DNA of 45,289 nucleotides from Nemertoderma westbladi (taxonomy: Eukaryota > Xenacoelomorpha > Nemertodermatida > Nemertodermatidae). Location: assembly GCA_032718475.1 (NCBI GenBank), contig JAUCBJ010006804.1, forward strand, positions 1 to 45,289, read 5' to 3'. This document shows positions 1 to 10,096 of the stretch, in pieces; the first letter of the stretch is position 1; each line of letters begins with the position of its first letter. Both the position numbers and the translations under genes were made by a program. The notes beneath the pieces were generated by a model. It did not search any database, had not been told where the DNA came from, and was given only the letters and a program-made list of their open reading frames with translations.

Positions 1-104
1 CTAATTGTCCTACATCCAATGTAGATAGTGCTTGAATTTATATTGTATTTTGGTATAACAAACATTTTGTATTATTGATATAAAATATTTCTTGTTTGGG
101 GGTA

Positions 105-262
105 TTACAAATTTACCAATGAGACAGAGGGGCGAGAGGTGGGGCTCGAGCTTGCGTGACATTTTGAAACAGAGCGGGGTGGGGGGGGGGGGGGGGGTGG
201 TCAAAAATCGGGAAAATTTGCGTGACATACTTTATGAACGCCCGCCCTAGAACGTAACTGAG
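105..262. mobile_element. End of a poly-G foldback (MITE-like) element
   Basis: This stretch carries GCGTGACAT at both ends of a 17-base G run (181-197) and ends in a sequence whose reverse complement reads GGGCGTTCATAAAGTATGTC. The layout matches the foldback element at 15045-15253, which has a TGTCACG end and a homopolymer C tract in its interior. I infer a short non-autonomous DNA transposon or a decayed part of one. Neither the left boundary nor a target duplication was resolved. Confidence 0.4.
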
Positions 263-954
263 GGTTCAGATTCACTTTCCAGAAGAAAGACTTATTACTA
301 CTGTGAACAATTCGTATCTGGGAATTTAAATTCGTACTGTAACTGGGAACTGAAATTTGAAACCGGAATTTCAGATTTGTAAATCTGATGAGCATTCGCA
401 GCATATGGTCATTTCCTTACAAGCCGAGTCGCTGGTCCATTACTATGTAAAATATTATCAATTCTTTGTAATATAGCTGCTAATTGTCTTCGAAAACGAA
501 GATAATTTATCAGGCAAATAATGTATATTTCCATAATCATAGAAGCATAATTATTAATTAAATGCATCTAAATTTAATTAATTTTAATAGATCCATCAAC
601 ACGAATAATCTAATATGGCTGCCAATATGGGAAATTATTTAAATTTAAACTAACAAATTCAAATTTTTCGATTATCACCTAAAGTTTCCATAGATACCCT
701 CAAATATATATTGATTATATATTTCTATATATACTCAGCCGCTTCCATTAATAAGTATATAACGTATTGTAGGATAGGGAAGTAGGGTGTAGGGTAGGAT
801 ACGGTAGGCTACTACAGTAGGTATAGGCTAATACCCCCTCCCTCTTCACCAAAGCATCCACAGGCAGGTCCAGTGATTGTTTCAGTTACATTTTTTTTCT
901 TCGAAAAATAGTATTTTTTATGCTTCGAAAATGCTTCTAATAATGTATGAAATT
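263..954. other. AT-rich gene-free stretch
   Basis: No coding exon or RNA gene could be recognised. The sequence is AT-rich, with a run of TAGGGTAGG-like words near 775-820 but no regular period. Confidence 0.5.
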
Positions 955-1199
955 ATCCTTCGAAAATGCTTCGTAAACTTCTAATTGAAGGCTAATAGTC
1001 TACTAAACGAAGCATTTTTATCTTCGAAATCATCCTTCGAAAAATGCTAAATAAACTTCTAATCGCAGGCGAATAGTCTACTAAACGAAGCATTTTTGTC
1101 TTCGAATTATCCTTCGAATATGCTTCGTAAACTACTAATCGAAGGCTAATAGTCTACTAAACGATGGATATTTCTCTTCGAAATCCACCCTTCGAAACC
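955..1199. repeat. Tandem repeat of a 77-bp hairpin-forming unit (about 3.2 copies)
   Basis: Three units start at 955, 1032 and 1109, each exactly 77 bp, with a partial fourth to 1199. Each unit holds an imperfect inverted pair, AATGCTTCGT on the left and ACGAAGCATT on the right, flanked by TTCGAA palindromes, so each could fold on itself. The third unit has lost part of the right arm. No ORF runs through. Confidence 0.85.
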
Positions 1200-3151
1200 T
1201 TTAAGAACATTGGAACCAAAAAGCCGGCTTTTATCCGGCGAAATTAGCAGGGTATTAGCCGGCGAAATTAGTAGCAATTTATCAGCGACTTATCATGCTA
1301 TGACTTTGCTGGGGATGGATCTACACCCGGGAGGCTGAATTCGGATGCTTAGATTTTATTATTGCAGTGTAAGGTTGCAGTGTAATCCTACTGTATTATT
1401 CGATTGATCGCTAATATGTAATTTCTGACAGATATTATTAACTTTCGGGAAATATTAACAGTTCCTTTAGGACGTGGCGCTCTATCTATTTAAACAGAGC
1501 TAGGACTTATACTAAACGCAACGATAAGGCTTATGATTAAAGTATAAGTCGCATTCTTTAGGAAATGCTTTGTTACCAGTCACATCACACTCACAATCAT
1601 GCACACTATTCTGCCGACCGTCAGTATATTTGATCACACATAAAGAGAACAGCAATTGACTCAGGTAGTGTCTACTAAATAACATTAGATTCAATACACA
1701 CCACATTGATATAAATCGCAATTGTTATATATAGCCTGTCTCTCTAACCTGTAGTGTATCAAGAAATTGGGAAATTTGGGTGATTTATCAATATTCTCCA
1801 AATGACAATATTTCATCAACAAATCGATACAATTAATAACTGACGGTAAATAGCAGTACAAACAATATGATTAGTGCAGTTAAATTAAGTGAGGTAACAC
1901 CGCCGGTAACAGTTATACTTTCTATAATCTAAGCAGTTTTACTAGAGTTGTTCCAAAAGCCGGTGTTATGGCGAAAAATGGGAACACAACAACAGAAACA
2001 TGTGACTACTGCTCTATATGAAGATACCAAAATACCCTTATTCCCCGAAGCTCCGTTCAACACAGAGGATGAGCATAGAGATAGGAAATTCAGTTCAGTA
2101 GCGCTGGGATAGGTCGAAATCAACGCCTACGCAAATTCTATTGGCCGACACGAACAGCAAGGCTAAGGCAACCTCTCTAAGCTAGTTGTCCGATTAAACT
2201 GAGCCCAGATATCTCCGTACAGCACATCAGCCAATAAGCTGGTAGCTTGCACTATTTTAGTTATAAATCCCTTTGAGAGTATTCTAGCGACTGGGGGGGG
2301 AACTGGCCAGCAAAGGCAAACGTATCAGTTATCCCACAAAAGCTTTTACAAGACTGCTGAATGTATAGTAGTACCCCACCCCCTATTATATCATTACCAC
2401 GATCATTGCGGAATGTATTGTAGCCTTCTACAATTAGGGTAGAAATATAAATTGTTGGACGACCCTAAGATTCACTAACAGCAACAACATGTGGTTTGTC
2501 AAGTAATATACGTGATTTAAATTCTGGAAACTTGTTCACAATACTTTGTGCATTGCAGCTGAAGACAAGTAGTAGTAGTAGTTAGGTTGTAAGGTTTGGG
2601 GTTCTTGTGTGAGTGTGTGTGACTTGGTAGGTAGGTCTACCTGAGATGACTGATCAATGACATTATAGGAACGTTGAGTAATGCATTTGTAACGTTGGTT
2701 TGACTATCATCAGGAGTGGATATGCGGTTATGGCTGATCAGTGATCATTGAGGTGAAGCGGCGCCTTGCAGCTTCAACTTCACTGGGCATTCTGTCATGA
2801 GTTACTCGTATGGAGACCTTCTCCATGGAACTAGTGGGATAGATGGATACTAACTTGTCATTATTGAGGGAGTGCAGTATACGCCCCTTATCCGATTCTG
2901 AGTTCGATCAGTTTCTCCCCAAACCCACATGGTTGGTTGTTAATAAACTTGCGTATACGTCTAATGAATCTGAAAGGGATATGTTGGAATCCTAGTTCAG
3001 ACAGTGTTTATTCTACAACAGATTTGTCAAAGTCAGATCTTTTCTTAGGGTCTTAGGGTCTTCATTACTCTTGACAGGGATATTGTGAATAACAATGTTA
3101 TTTATTTTGTTACATTATGACAACTTAACAGCGTTCTGGCGAATTACTCGT
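1200..3151. other. Gene-free stretch
   Basis: Only short, low-complexity ORFs without family signature are present (for example on the minus strand near 1512-1721 and 1929-2123). A short GTA microsatellite lies near 2570-2582. I see no splice-bounded exon, RNA gene or clear transposon end. Confidence 0.45.
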
Positions 3152-3210
3152 AACGCTGCAAAGTACTACTTTGCAGCGTTGCGGCCTATAGGGCGGCACG
3201 CTGCAAAGTA
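3152..3210. repeat. Perfect 14-bp inverted repeat plus a third copy
   Basis: AACGCTGCAAAGTA (3152-3165) is followed after one base by its exact reverse complement (3167-3180). Thirteen bases of the same word recur in direct orientation at 3198-3210, after a short GC-rich spacer. The first pair would form a strong hairpin or cruciform. Confidence 0.85.
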
Positions 3211-5205
3211 ATCAATGACATGGAAACAACTTAAATTACCGTATTCCAGAATGTATTATTTCCATTTATATTAATGTGTGCTTTTTATTCAATAAAGCAA
3301 CACGTGTTTGCATAGTGCGTGCGTCCAGTTTGAAGTGACGGGACTAGCTATTGTATGTAAATAATTGTTTAACGTGTAAGACTACTGTATTCCATATGTC
3401 CTATAGAAGATATTTTAGAGAAAATGAGCAAAGAAAATTAGTTGATTACAGTATTTGGTATTAAATACTTTTAGGGTCGAAAATGGGGCGAAATTATCGG
3501 ATTTCATTAATTAAAAAATGTAAAGTGTGCCTTCTAATAATACCAATCTGACTGGAAAGCGAGATTTTATTCAAAGTTGTATAATTTCGACATTGTCGTT
3601 ATTAATTTTGTCTTTATTGTTGTTATTTTCAGGTTTTATACTGTAACTATCCAAAATTTAGCTATGGGTGTTTTCCTGGTCGCAGAATTCATTTCGAATG
3701 TCAGTTTTAACATTTGATGACTTCCAAATGTCTGTTTGGATTTAGTCGGGTATACAGTATCTGACAGGCTTACAGACAGAAACGACGAGGCTAAATTTGA
3801 ATGTTGATATCAGAAATGAAGTCACGGACCAAGACAACCCATGTAGAAAATTTTTAGACAGATAGTATGCCTTCTATTTTTTTGGAGACACACTGACGGA
3901 CAGCCAAATCTCGAGAAGTAAGCAGATCTTGCTAAACTGTTTTCAAATTTGGAATCTTGATAAAAAATCTTATAGAAATTATAGAAGAACAAAAGTTTGA
4001 AAGCCAGTACCAGTACGAAACCACGTCGAATCAGTAGTACACTACTTTAAGGTGCTAATTTACTCATCAAGTATACACAATGTCCTGGGATATAGTGTCG
4101 TTATTCAGGTACCTGACAACCCCCAACTTAACTCAGAATAATAATTAAAAACACTTGCATTTGTTTCTAATGGTGAAACATAATTAATCAATAACCATTT
4201 GGTTTAGACATACACCAGATGACTAGGTGTTACAAAAAAAGTACGTTATATTACATAAACTGCACCAGAAATTACCTAAAGCTAGTGAGGATAATATTGG
4301 TTGTCAATTGCAAATTTTCAACGCATAGTAATTTTGCTCAGAGAAACAAACAAGTGTTAAGAATATATTATTTAATTAAATATTCAATTATTATATTCTT
4401 TATTTTATTGGAATGGAATGGAATGGAATGGGACGAACGTCTTCTTCGAGAATCAGTAGTTCCGCTTACCTTTATTGATACATTCGAAACGCGAGGAACT
4501 GTCTGTGTTACAATTACGATATTTATACCTCAGGAGATTTCGGCGATCTTTAATAATAGCAACCATGAACCGTAACATTATTATAATTTGTTAATTACCT
4601 GATTAATGATAAATGGGCATCCGTAAATTATTTAACGCCAAAGTTTATACAGTAGGTTTATTTCCTTGCAATCCACCCATACAGTAGAATTCAAAACCAG
4701 GGAACATTAAAGTACTTGTTTTGACTTTGGTTGAGGCAAGGTTTAATTATAAGGTACTGTAGTTTATTGTGGACCAATAGAAAGCCAGTATTCGTTCGTT
4801 ACTATTGAATGAGCCAGCTGTGTTTACAAACAATAATACTGACATGACGTACTACTACACTAGAGACCGTAGCGCATAATAGGTTTCAATACCTCTACGT
4901 ACAGTAGTAGTATATTAGTAATTGTTATTAGTAGTAAATTGTAATAGTACATTAAATACACTGATAAACGCTATGCAATAGTATGTTACTTTAATTTATA
5001 GCCTAATAAATGTAATCGTAACTCACAATAACGTCAATGTATTTATAAAACGTGTCAAATTATGTCAACATGGATAAGGTGGTAATTATATACCTAAAAC
5101 TAACCATTTAAATTTAACTTTGCACAAACTATAAAATCAGTCCCCAGTTAAATTGAATGGAATGTAATCTGTCAGTGTCACGTAGTATTTGTTATTGCCG
5201 GGGGA
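3211..5205. other. Gene-free stretch with a short GGAAT repeat
   Basis: Four and a half copies of GGAAT lie at 4410-4431. A 118-codon plus-strand frame spans them (4219-4575), but its product is low complexity with no recognisable domain, so it is not called as a gene. Nothing else is identifiable. Confidence 0.45.
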
Positions 5206-6900
5206 TTACTTGTGTGTCTTAGGGTTGTCTAAGGCAGCTTCCAACAAACATCGTTTTTGTATTGGGCGGCATAATATCGAAGTAGGCGTTTTTACATGAA
5301 CAGATCTTACTAAATTATCTGCGCTAGGTAAAACCTTCGTAATCCGACCCATCTTCCAGTTGTAACGCTTCGTGTTAGGGTCAACAATTAAAACTAAATC
5401 TCCTATGACAAAATTGCGACGTGGTCGTAACAATTTTTGTCTGGTCATAAGACATTGTAGGTAGGTTTCCTGCCATATTCGCCAATATTGGCTGGCCAAA
5501 TACTGTGCTTTTCGCATCATCGTTTTGTAATTTAATTCATGTTCTTCGTAAAGTTCGTGCAACAAAAGATTTGAATTAGGTAAAGCCGTTTTTCTGCGTA
5601 CGTAGCAGCAGATCATTTGGCGTTAAAACTTCATGTGACGTCACGTCATCGTTAAGCGGACAAAGTGGACGGTTGTTAATTAAGTACTGAACCTCCGCTA
5701 ATGTGGTACGACGTACCTCTTCTGACACTAACTTGTGGTCTATATATCGCTTTGTCATCAGTGCATGGAATGTATTTTTTGTAGTTTTTATGAGTCGCTC
5801 CCATACATACACCTCCGTGATTACTTGCAGTTGGAGTTTGGAAGTGCCACTCTATTTTTCCTACTATGTCTTCATCTATTCCTTTTTCCTTAGCTTCGGT
5901 TACTATTTTTTCCAGTTCAGTTTCACTGCCGCTAAAATGACTTCCTTGGTCGGAATATATATATGTTCTACCCCCGCATGATTACAAATGAATCGTCGAA
6001 AGATGCATAATAATGCGTCTGCACTGTAGTTTAGAGATATGTCTAGAACTATGGCCCTGGAACACATGCACCCAAACAATACACCAAATCTCTTGACTAA
6101 TCCTCTTCCCCTAGTGACTCCTAGGTTAGTAAAGGGAGGGAGGTAGTCTATGGTTCGAACGAAGGGCAGGGGGGCCATAAGTTGTTGTCCAGGTTTAGAA
6201 AGGCGTTTACGACACGGGATACTCTCGTGCATGATAGTTTTAACTAGTCTACGGAGGGCGATTATCCAGTATTGTTGTCTGACTTTATGAATAGTATAAT
6301 CTACACCCAAGTGTCCGTTTTCTTTGTGAATGTCTCGTACGATTACCTTTGTTAAATGGTGTGACGATGGCAATATTATAGGATGAGTAGTATCATAAGT
6401 TGAGGTTTGTGTGAGGCCCAATCTGGAATCCATACGTAGCAAACCGTCCTTGCCAATAATTGGGTTTAACATAGCGATCCCTTTCGGTATTTTCTGTGGT
6501 GTGTTATTTGCAATGGAGTCAAGTATGTCGTTAAATGTAGTTTCTTGAAGCAATCTTATAATTTTCATTTGAGCATCTTGGAGGCATTTTTCATGTAGTC
6601 TGTCGTTACAAATTACATCGTTAGTTGTTTCCCCACGTTTTGCACAGCTTTTACGGTGATTGTACAGTAATATATCGAGATATCGAGATCGATATAGAAT
6701 CGCGACACCACTCGTTTCAAAAGGTTAAATGCCCCAAATCGGTGTAACAAGTTGTGTACTGATGTTAACGGTTTACTGACATCTGCAGTAGCAATTACTT
6801 TCGATTTAGATGTTTTTGCAGGCTTGACTGACTTTAAACCGGCTTCCAATGGTATATCTGCATGCTGCATGGGGTTAGTCTTTTTATGTGCATAGAAACT
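5206..6900 (-). pseudogene. BEL/Pao retrotransposon fragment: integrase and C-terminal pol domain, decayed
   Basis: Read on the minus strand, the fragment starts near 6870 with the RFxxFxxLLK-type segment that precedes integrase in BEL/Pao pol. It then shows an integrase zinc-binding region (HKENGHLGVD, with only one of the usual pair of C-terminal cysteines, in SIPCRKR). An integrase core follows, including a VWERLIKTTK block and a LINNRPLCPL block. The end is the BEL/Pao C-terminal domain (GDLVLIVDPN, MGRITKVLPS, HVKTPTSILCRP). The frame changes at least three times: near 5960 beside an AT dinucleotide run, between 5813 and 5902, and near 5600. Gag, protease and reverse transcriptase are absent. 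It is a dead remnant of an LTR retrotransposon. Its family differs from the BEL/Pao copy at 36.9 kb, since shared segments match only loosely. Confidence 0.85.
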
Positions 6901-6917
6901 GTAGAGAACGACTTTGA

Positions 6918-6941
6918 CCCCCCCCCCCCCCCCCCCCCCCC
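6918..6941. repeat. Homopolymer tract of 24 C
   Basis: This uninterrupted run of 24 cytosines is the longest of six G or C homopolymers of 17 or more bases in the window. It lies just upstream (minus sense) of the BEL/Pao fragment. Confidence 0.95.
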
Positions 6942-6975
6942 ATCTAACATAAATATACTCTAGATTATATTCCAC

Positions 6976-7963
6976 ATATTATCTTGCGCTTCATTATTTA
7001 ATTATTTCCTCATTTCATTCTATAATTATGTAACAGTAAAAAAAAAATTATTAAATAGAATAAAATAGCCTCGCACAGATGCAAATCCATGCCATTTTTG
7101 AACGCCCGTATCTCAGCTATTTTTCAATGAAATTCAGGTTATATTACATATTTGGAATCCTTGCATAGTGAGCTAACAGTACAAACAAACAGCTAGCTAT
7201 AAGTTAGAAGAATAACTGCGGTGGGACTGGTGCAATATCGACGGAGACACTTTTCTAAATTCTTTCTTGTAGGTAAAGATTGAAAGCAAAATAAAAATTC
7301 TGGCTCACCCAGTCAGTGGTCGAGAAGTGAAACTATCTCTGTTTCAAATTTCTTGCGATCACATTAAGATTTGTAGAAAAATTTGGGGGGGGGGGGGGGG
7401 GGGGTAGGGGGTATGGCTCATGTCATTAAATTACGACACTATTCCGGGGCATGGTCTATGTTGTAATTTAATTAGGTATTCTGCATCCGGTCTATAACAA
7501 TTCAACTTTTATTTTGTTGTTTATTATTATATGATAACAGTTATAATTAATATTCTTATATTTTTATTATGACTGATAAAAAGCCTTACAAAGTGAGTGA
7601 CTTATAAATATGGGCACACCATATGTTTTATTCTTTGTTTATGAATATTGGATAGAATCTTGTCTTAAATACTATATTATTCTATTGTTTCGCGTAATAC
7701 CTAGATATTTCTTACCATAAACAAAAACAATTAATATATTTAATTCTTAAAAAACAATAATTACTTTACAAACTTGTACGTAATATAGGCCTAGTGCGCA
7801 GCTATAGGGCCTATGCAAATAAGATCAAAAATTATATAACAGTTACACATTCATTTCATATTTTACGACTAAACATTTGATTTATTACCTAATAATATAT
7901 AGAGGAAGGCTGGTTTAAAAAATTATGAATTCATGCGAAGGGTTATAAGTTATCGTCTGTCTA
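6976..7963. other. Gene-free stretch with a G20 tract
   Basis: The stretch is AT-rich, with a run of 20 G at 7385-7404. No coding or RNA gene is seen. Its right end (7954-7963) is one copy of the target duplication of the adjacent LINE. Confidence 0.5.
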
Positions 7964-8943
7964 CTACTACTACTAGGTCGAGCGAACTCGGACAGTGGAA
8001 ATGAGATCCTTCCAGGCTTCCCGATTCTCCATAGTTGTCGCAATTTCGTTTCTTCCAAGTTCAGTATCCCTTTCAAGTTGATCTATATATGTTATGGCCG
8101 GTCGTCCACGACTACGCTTTCCATGAGTTGGTTGCCAGAGAAGTAGATCTGGTGTGACCTCGTCTTTACTTCGCCAGCAGTGCCCACTACATCTTAATCT
8201 GCGTTCACGGAGGGTGGTTGATACAGGTGGTATTGTACCATAAAGCTCGGCGTTTGTCATGTGTTGTCTCCAGCTGATGCTTAGGGCTGCCCTTAGTAGT
8301 CTTGTGTAGCAACCATCAATTCGTTGTTCAAGTGATTTAGTCAGTGTCCAGGTCTCACCCCCGTATAAAAATACACTTTCCACTGTGGCTCGAAAGAACT
8401 TAGTCTTCAGGTGCCTGGAGAGATATGATTTCCAGATGGTATCCATTTTTGATAGAGCTACCCAAGCCTTTGCTTTCCTAACTTCTATGTCCTTTTTGCT
8501 ACTCTCTATCCATGATCCAAGGTACTGGAAGTCATCAACCTTCCTTAGTTGATTATTATCAATGGTTGTCAAGTTCCCATCAACATTAAAGGTCATGAAT
8601 TCGGTCTTTGTAGCATTTATATGCAATCCAACCTCCTTAGCAGCCCTCTCCACTTTATTTAGTAGAAGCTGTGCATCTGCTAGCGTATTAGAGAGCAGGG
8701 CGATGTCATCCGCAAAGTCGGTGTCTGTGACTGTAGTTGCCGGATATCTACTACTTCTGCGTTCTTGAAGTGTGAATCCCAGATCTTCACCCTTTGTGGC
8801 CGTCCTCATTGCGTAATCCAGCACAATTACAAATAGTAATGGTGCTAATGTGTCACCTTGCAGTACGCCAGCCAGGATTGAGAAAAACTCAGTTTCACCA
8901 TCTGGTGAGAGTACCTGCGCTTCTGTGTCACAATATAACAATC
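7964..8943 (-). mobile_element. 5'-truncated RTE-like LINE with a 10-bp target-site duplication
   Basis: The element is bounded by direct repeats CGTCTGTCTA at 7954-7963 and 8944-8953, as expected for target-primed reverse transcription. Its 3' end on the minus strand is a short TAG-repeat tail that begins at the stop codon, like the short simple-repeat tails of RTE-type elements. The 5' part (endonuclease and N-terminal half of the reverse transcriptase) is missing. Confidence 0.8.
7973..8941 (-). CDS. Partial reverse transcriptase ORF of an RTE-like LINE
   Basis: The frame is open for 322 codons without a stop. It begins at the truncation point with a non-ATG codon. Visible motifs are GVLQGDTLAPLLF near residue 30, the catalytic TDFADDIALL near residue 75, and a C-terminal region typical of RTE-like proteins: FQYLGSWI, a GETWTLTKSLEQRIDG block, and RRLRCSGHCWR near the end. 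The palm motif containing the first catalytic Asp lies upstream of the truncation and is absent, so the product cannot be active. There are no internal frameshifts, which suggests a fairly recent insertion. It belongs to a different family from the LINE at 26.7 kb. Confidence 0.85.
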   Translation of the reverse strand: MLYCDTEAQVLSPDGETEFFSILAGVLQGDTLAPLLFVIVLDYAMRTATKGEDLGFTLQERRSSRYPATTVTDTDFADDIALLSNTLADAQLLLNKVERAAKEVGLHINATKTEFMTFNVDGNLTTIDNNQLRKVDDFQYLGSWIESSKKDIEVRKAKAWVALSKMDTIWKSYLSRHLKTKFFRATVESVFLYGGETWTLTKSLEQRIDGCYTRLLRAALSISWRQHMTNAELYGTIPPVSTTLRERRLRCSGHCWRSKDEVTPDLLLWQPTHGKRSRGRPAITYIDQLERDTELGRNEIATTMENREAWKDLISTVRVRST

Positions 8944-9225
8944 CGTCTGTCTAGAAAGCCAAATAGGCTGCTTTAATGCGTAACTGTTTGCTTTGTTGAT
9001 TGACTTATAAGCAGTTGACTTTTCATGACACCACGACCACCATGTGGCTTCTTCATTCATTATTTTTTTCCCCATATGGATGCTAACGTTGCATAAGTTA
9101 ATTTATTGGGTTCAATATTTTCCTATATAATGCTCACTCACTAACGGGTACGCTCATAAGAACAGCATAATATAGAGATTTATTTAAAGATTTGGTTCAG
9201 AGCTGTAGTAGAAAAACCCCGTCTA

Positions 9226-9449
9226 TGTGAAAAATACCTGGTTTTCACTTTTCATTCGAATTATATTGTAATTTTATATATGAAGAAATTGCATTTTGTT
9301 TAATTTATCCTTATTAAGTGTTTTAAGCGCTTGTTTCTACAGTATCTTATAACCTGTACGTACATATGCTAACTAAATAGTTTAATGTTTTGGTTAGATT
9401 CAGCTCTTCTGTAACCTAGGTTTTTGGTGAAAACCTGGTATTCTTCACA
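9226..9449. mobile_element. Small foldback (MITE-like) element of 224 bp
   Basis: The first 23 bases (9226-9248) and the last 23 (9427-9449) are inverted repeats with two mismatches. The core is AATACCTGGTTTTCAC on the left. A 29-bp relative of one end is found alone at 30647-30675 in the opposite orientation, so the end sequence is dispersed. No ORF is present, and a target duplication could not be fixed. Confidence 0.6.
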
Positions 9450-9561
9450 ATGTGGGTAAACTGCAAAGTGAAATATAAGGCAAAACATGGTGTACTGCAA
9501 ATGGGCCGAAATCGCACTAAATCCCGAATACAAAATCCTATTTTTCTAAATATTCCACAAA

Positions 9562-9632
9562 ATTTTATAATTTTCTTGAACTGATGACCTCCATGTTGGA
9601 TGTGTGGCGCTCTAACCATTCAGCTAGCGGCT
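9562..9632 (-). repeat. tRNA-related sequence (SINE-like)
   Basis: On the minus strand the sequence shows a box A-like AGCTGAATGGTTAGAGCG and, about 30 bases later, GGAGGTCATCAGTTCAAG, which resembles a box B with its preceding stem. The anticodon region is too short for a tRNA and the box B is degenerate. I read it as a fragment of a tRNA-derived repeat, not a functional tRNA gene. Confidence 0.4.
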
Positions 9633-9858
9633 TAGATAAAAAGGTAAATCTGGAAATACTACCTGATATGTTTAGTTTAATGGCGCGCCACTGTAACCTG
9701 CTCTTTCCCCTTATTTGTTAATAATTTGATATTGAGATGAGATATTAATTAGCAGAGAGGGGGTTTGCGACAACTTTCCCCACTTGCGACAATCTAAGAT
9801 ATGTTGAAATCAGCGACCCCAGACCCAAATAAAGACCTGCATAATATTCTAACATGTG

Positions 9859-10096
9859 TTAACTTTCGTTTATTTTTTGGTTCCCCCAACACGCCTCTGT
9901 AACCTGCTCCTTTACTAACCTGCTCCTTTAAATGGCATGGGACTTAACGTTATTTGGAACCTGTACAAAACAAAGAGATAAAGTCGCGTTAGGTCCCAAA
10001 GAGTGTTACGTACCATTGCCATTTAACGGGGTGGGTTAGTAAAGGAGCAGGTAGCAGAGTCGTTTTTGGGGAACCAAAACAATAAACGAAAGTTAA
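9859..10096. mobile_element. Foldback element of 238 bp with arms of about 84 bp
   Basis: The left arm (9859-9941) contains AACTTTCGTTTATT and ACCTGCTCCTTTACTAAC. The right arm (10012-10096) is its imperfect reverse complement, with small indels. The loop is about 70 bp. A related CTGTAACCTGCTC word also occurs just outside at 9691-9705. There is no ORF. This fits a non-autonomous inverted-repeat transposon. Confidence 0.75.

Noticed and set aside
4219-4575. 118-codon plus-strand frame
   Set aside because: It spans a GGAAT repeat, the product is low complexity and shows no domain, and no splice or regulatory context supports it.
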